In this document: positions 62,980 through 64,000 of the stretch, one piece after another
Layout of the letters: each line of letters starts with the position of its first letter
Position numbering within the stretch: position 1 is the stretch's first letter
Source: Nemania diffusa
Taxonomy: Eukaryota; Ascomycota; Sordariomycetes; Xylariales; Xylariaceae
Reading direction: 5' to 3'
NCBI GenBank assembly: GCA_038501195.1
Contig: JBBPUQ010000003.1
Span: forward strand, 1,194,501-1,258,500
Length of the DNA stretch: 64,000 nucleotides
Position numbers and translations under genes: made by a program
The notes under the pieces: model-generated
Database searches by the model: none
What the model saw: the letters and a program-made list of their open reading frames with translations, nothing else
Told to the model about the DNA's origin: nothing

Positions 62980-64000
62980 GTGAGAAATTCGAATAGCGAT
63001 GACTCCTCGAACGGTTCTTCTTGCTTGGCTGTTCATCTTCTTGCCACAGCCCATCGTCGTCTGTGTGCTGTCTCTTTCGGATCGTTGAGCTCTAGCAGAA
63101 ATACACTGAGCACCGGCACCACGAGTGTTTTCTCGCATGTCAAGAAGTCTTCTGCATCCTCTTGTAGCCCCGAATTCGAACAGCATCTACGGGATCATGG
63201 CATATACTTGTCGGGATACGAAGATTCAAGCAACGGTATAGTTCCAACGCCCAGCAACTTGGGCGAAATCGAGGACGCTCTATCAATTTCCCGAGCTTCT
63301 CTATCACGATTACTTAGGTAGTCCTATTTCGACATTCAAGGATTTCCGGTCAAAGAACAGAGAGGCCGCTTTAGAAGATGAGGTACTGACTGAGATTGTG
63401 CTGTTACTGTGCGGTAATGCTACTATCCCGTCTAAGAACTACCTTTTTACCGAGCTTAAACCTATTTCAAATGAACTTGTAACTAGGCCCCAGCCTGATT
63501 TATTTTATGGCTCTCACTTACAGGATATCGACAAGGCAGTTCGGAATAACGAGCATTTTTATTCTATGATTGTCCCAACAAAACACCCAACTATTCCAAT
63601 TGCGCCTAACATGTTCCTCGAAGTAAAGCGCGCTGGGGGAAATTAGCTGTTATGGAACGCCAAGCTTGTTACGACGGTGCGTATGGCGCTCGTGCTATGC
63701 ACAGCCTCCAGAACTTCGGCAAAGAAGAACTGGTCTATGACAACAACGCCTACTCATTCAGTGCGGCGTACCTAGTAGGGCGAGGCATGGCATACTTCTG
63801 TTGTACACTCACCATCTCGAAGCTCCGATAAACCCAGGCGAACGGCCGGCGTATTATATGATTGAACTTAACACATTTAATATGACTGGGAAATACTAGC
63901 CTTATATCAAGGGCCTTACTGCATTCAGAAATATGAGGGACTTGGCAAAGCGGCATCGGAAAAGCTTTTTAAAGCCGTCAACAGTCAAGCGAGACAAGGC
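62980..64000 (+). pseudogene. Broken member of a fungal DUF7924-like family with PD-(D/E)xK-like signature, partial at right edge
   Basis: Family resemblance runs through three frames. It begins with HVKKSSAS...FEQHLRDHGIYL (to a stop at 63319-63321), continues from about 63332 with FKDFRSKNREAALEDEV, RPQPDLFYGS and FLEVKRAGG, shifts again near 63635 to LAVMERQACYDGAYGARAMH, and a third time near 63790 to LLLYTHHLEAP, with an extra TAG at 63897. Last visible segment is GLTAFRNMRDLAKRH before the window ends. I know relatives as a repetitive, uncharacterised fungal domain (DUF7924; name from memory). The Asp in QPDLF and the ExK in LEVK fit a PD-(D/E)xK nuclease-like core, which is inference. 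At least three frameshifts and one independent stop make it non-functional as read. Confidence 0.7.

Noticed and set aside
1..64000. CRISPR arrays, rRNA genes, biosynthetic gene cluster
   Set aside because: No regularly spaced direct repeats, no rRNA-like sequence recognised, and no core biosynthetic enzymes; gene content is eukaryotic housekeeping.

Overview
The window is nuclear DNA of a filamentous ascomycete (Pezizomycotina). It is most like a Sordariomycete, although the order cannot be fixed from the sequence alone. The evidence is short introns (mostly 50-170 bp) with GTRNGT donors and CTAAC/CTGAC branch points; single-copy fungal genes such as MDM34, CLA4, PBN1, MHR1/mL67, COQ11 and HSP104; and intergenic DNA sprinkled with TAGGTACCTA/ACCTAGGT palindromes. 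It reads as an ordinary housekeeping stretch interrupted by AT-rich, gene-poor islands. I see no secondary-metabolite cluster, CRISPR array, rRNA or intact tRNA.

Layout. 1-1.6 kb: no supported gene. 1.6-20 kb: a mitochondrial-looking unknown protein, SYF2 (spliceosome), COQ11 (ubiquinone), YAF9 (chromatin), MDM34 (ER-mitochondria tether), IPK1 (inositol phosphate kinase), an ENT-family nucleoside transporter and the seven-exon RPF1 (60S ribosome biogenesis). 19.9-23.6 kb: intergenic. 23.6-35.5 kb: CLA4 (PAK kinase), a Nudix protein with a Q/P-rich tail, CTR9 (Paf1 complex) and a PrpF-family isomerase with a frameshift. 35.5-41.9 kb: an AT-rich island holding a secreted HD-domain protein, two candidate cysteine-rich microproteins and a probable LTR remnant. 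41.9-60.2 kb: HSP104, a tRNA-like remnant, MHR1/mL67, a sulfotransferase-like protein, a membrane-anchored prolyl 4-hydroxylase, PBN1, a dimeric alpha/beta-barrel-like protein and a RING/RS protein. 60.2-64 kb: decayed DNA ending in a broken member of a fungal family with a PD-(D/E)xK-like signature, which runs off the right edge.

The genes do not form one pathway. Loose themes are mitochondria (COQ11, MDM34, MHR1, the first unknown protein) and nuclear gene expression (SYF2, YAF9, CTR9, RPF1). Exon structures were built by hand from splice signals, reading-frame continuity and remembered family sequences. In every multi-exon model the summed exon length is a multiple of three.

Most worth a second look: the broken PD-(D/E)xK-like gene at the right edge, the two Cys-rich microproteins, an in-frame stop-free 54-bp intron in the RING/RS gene, the PrpF frameshift in a G-run, three introns that appear to end in AAG, and the dispersed intergenic palindrome.
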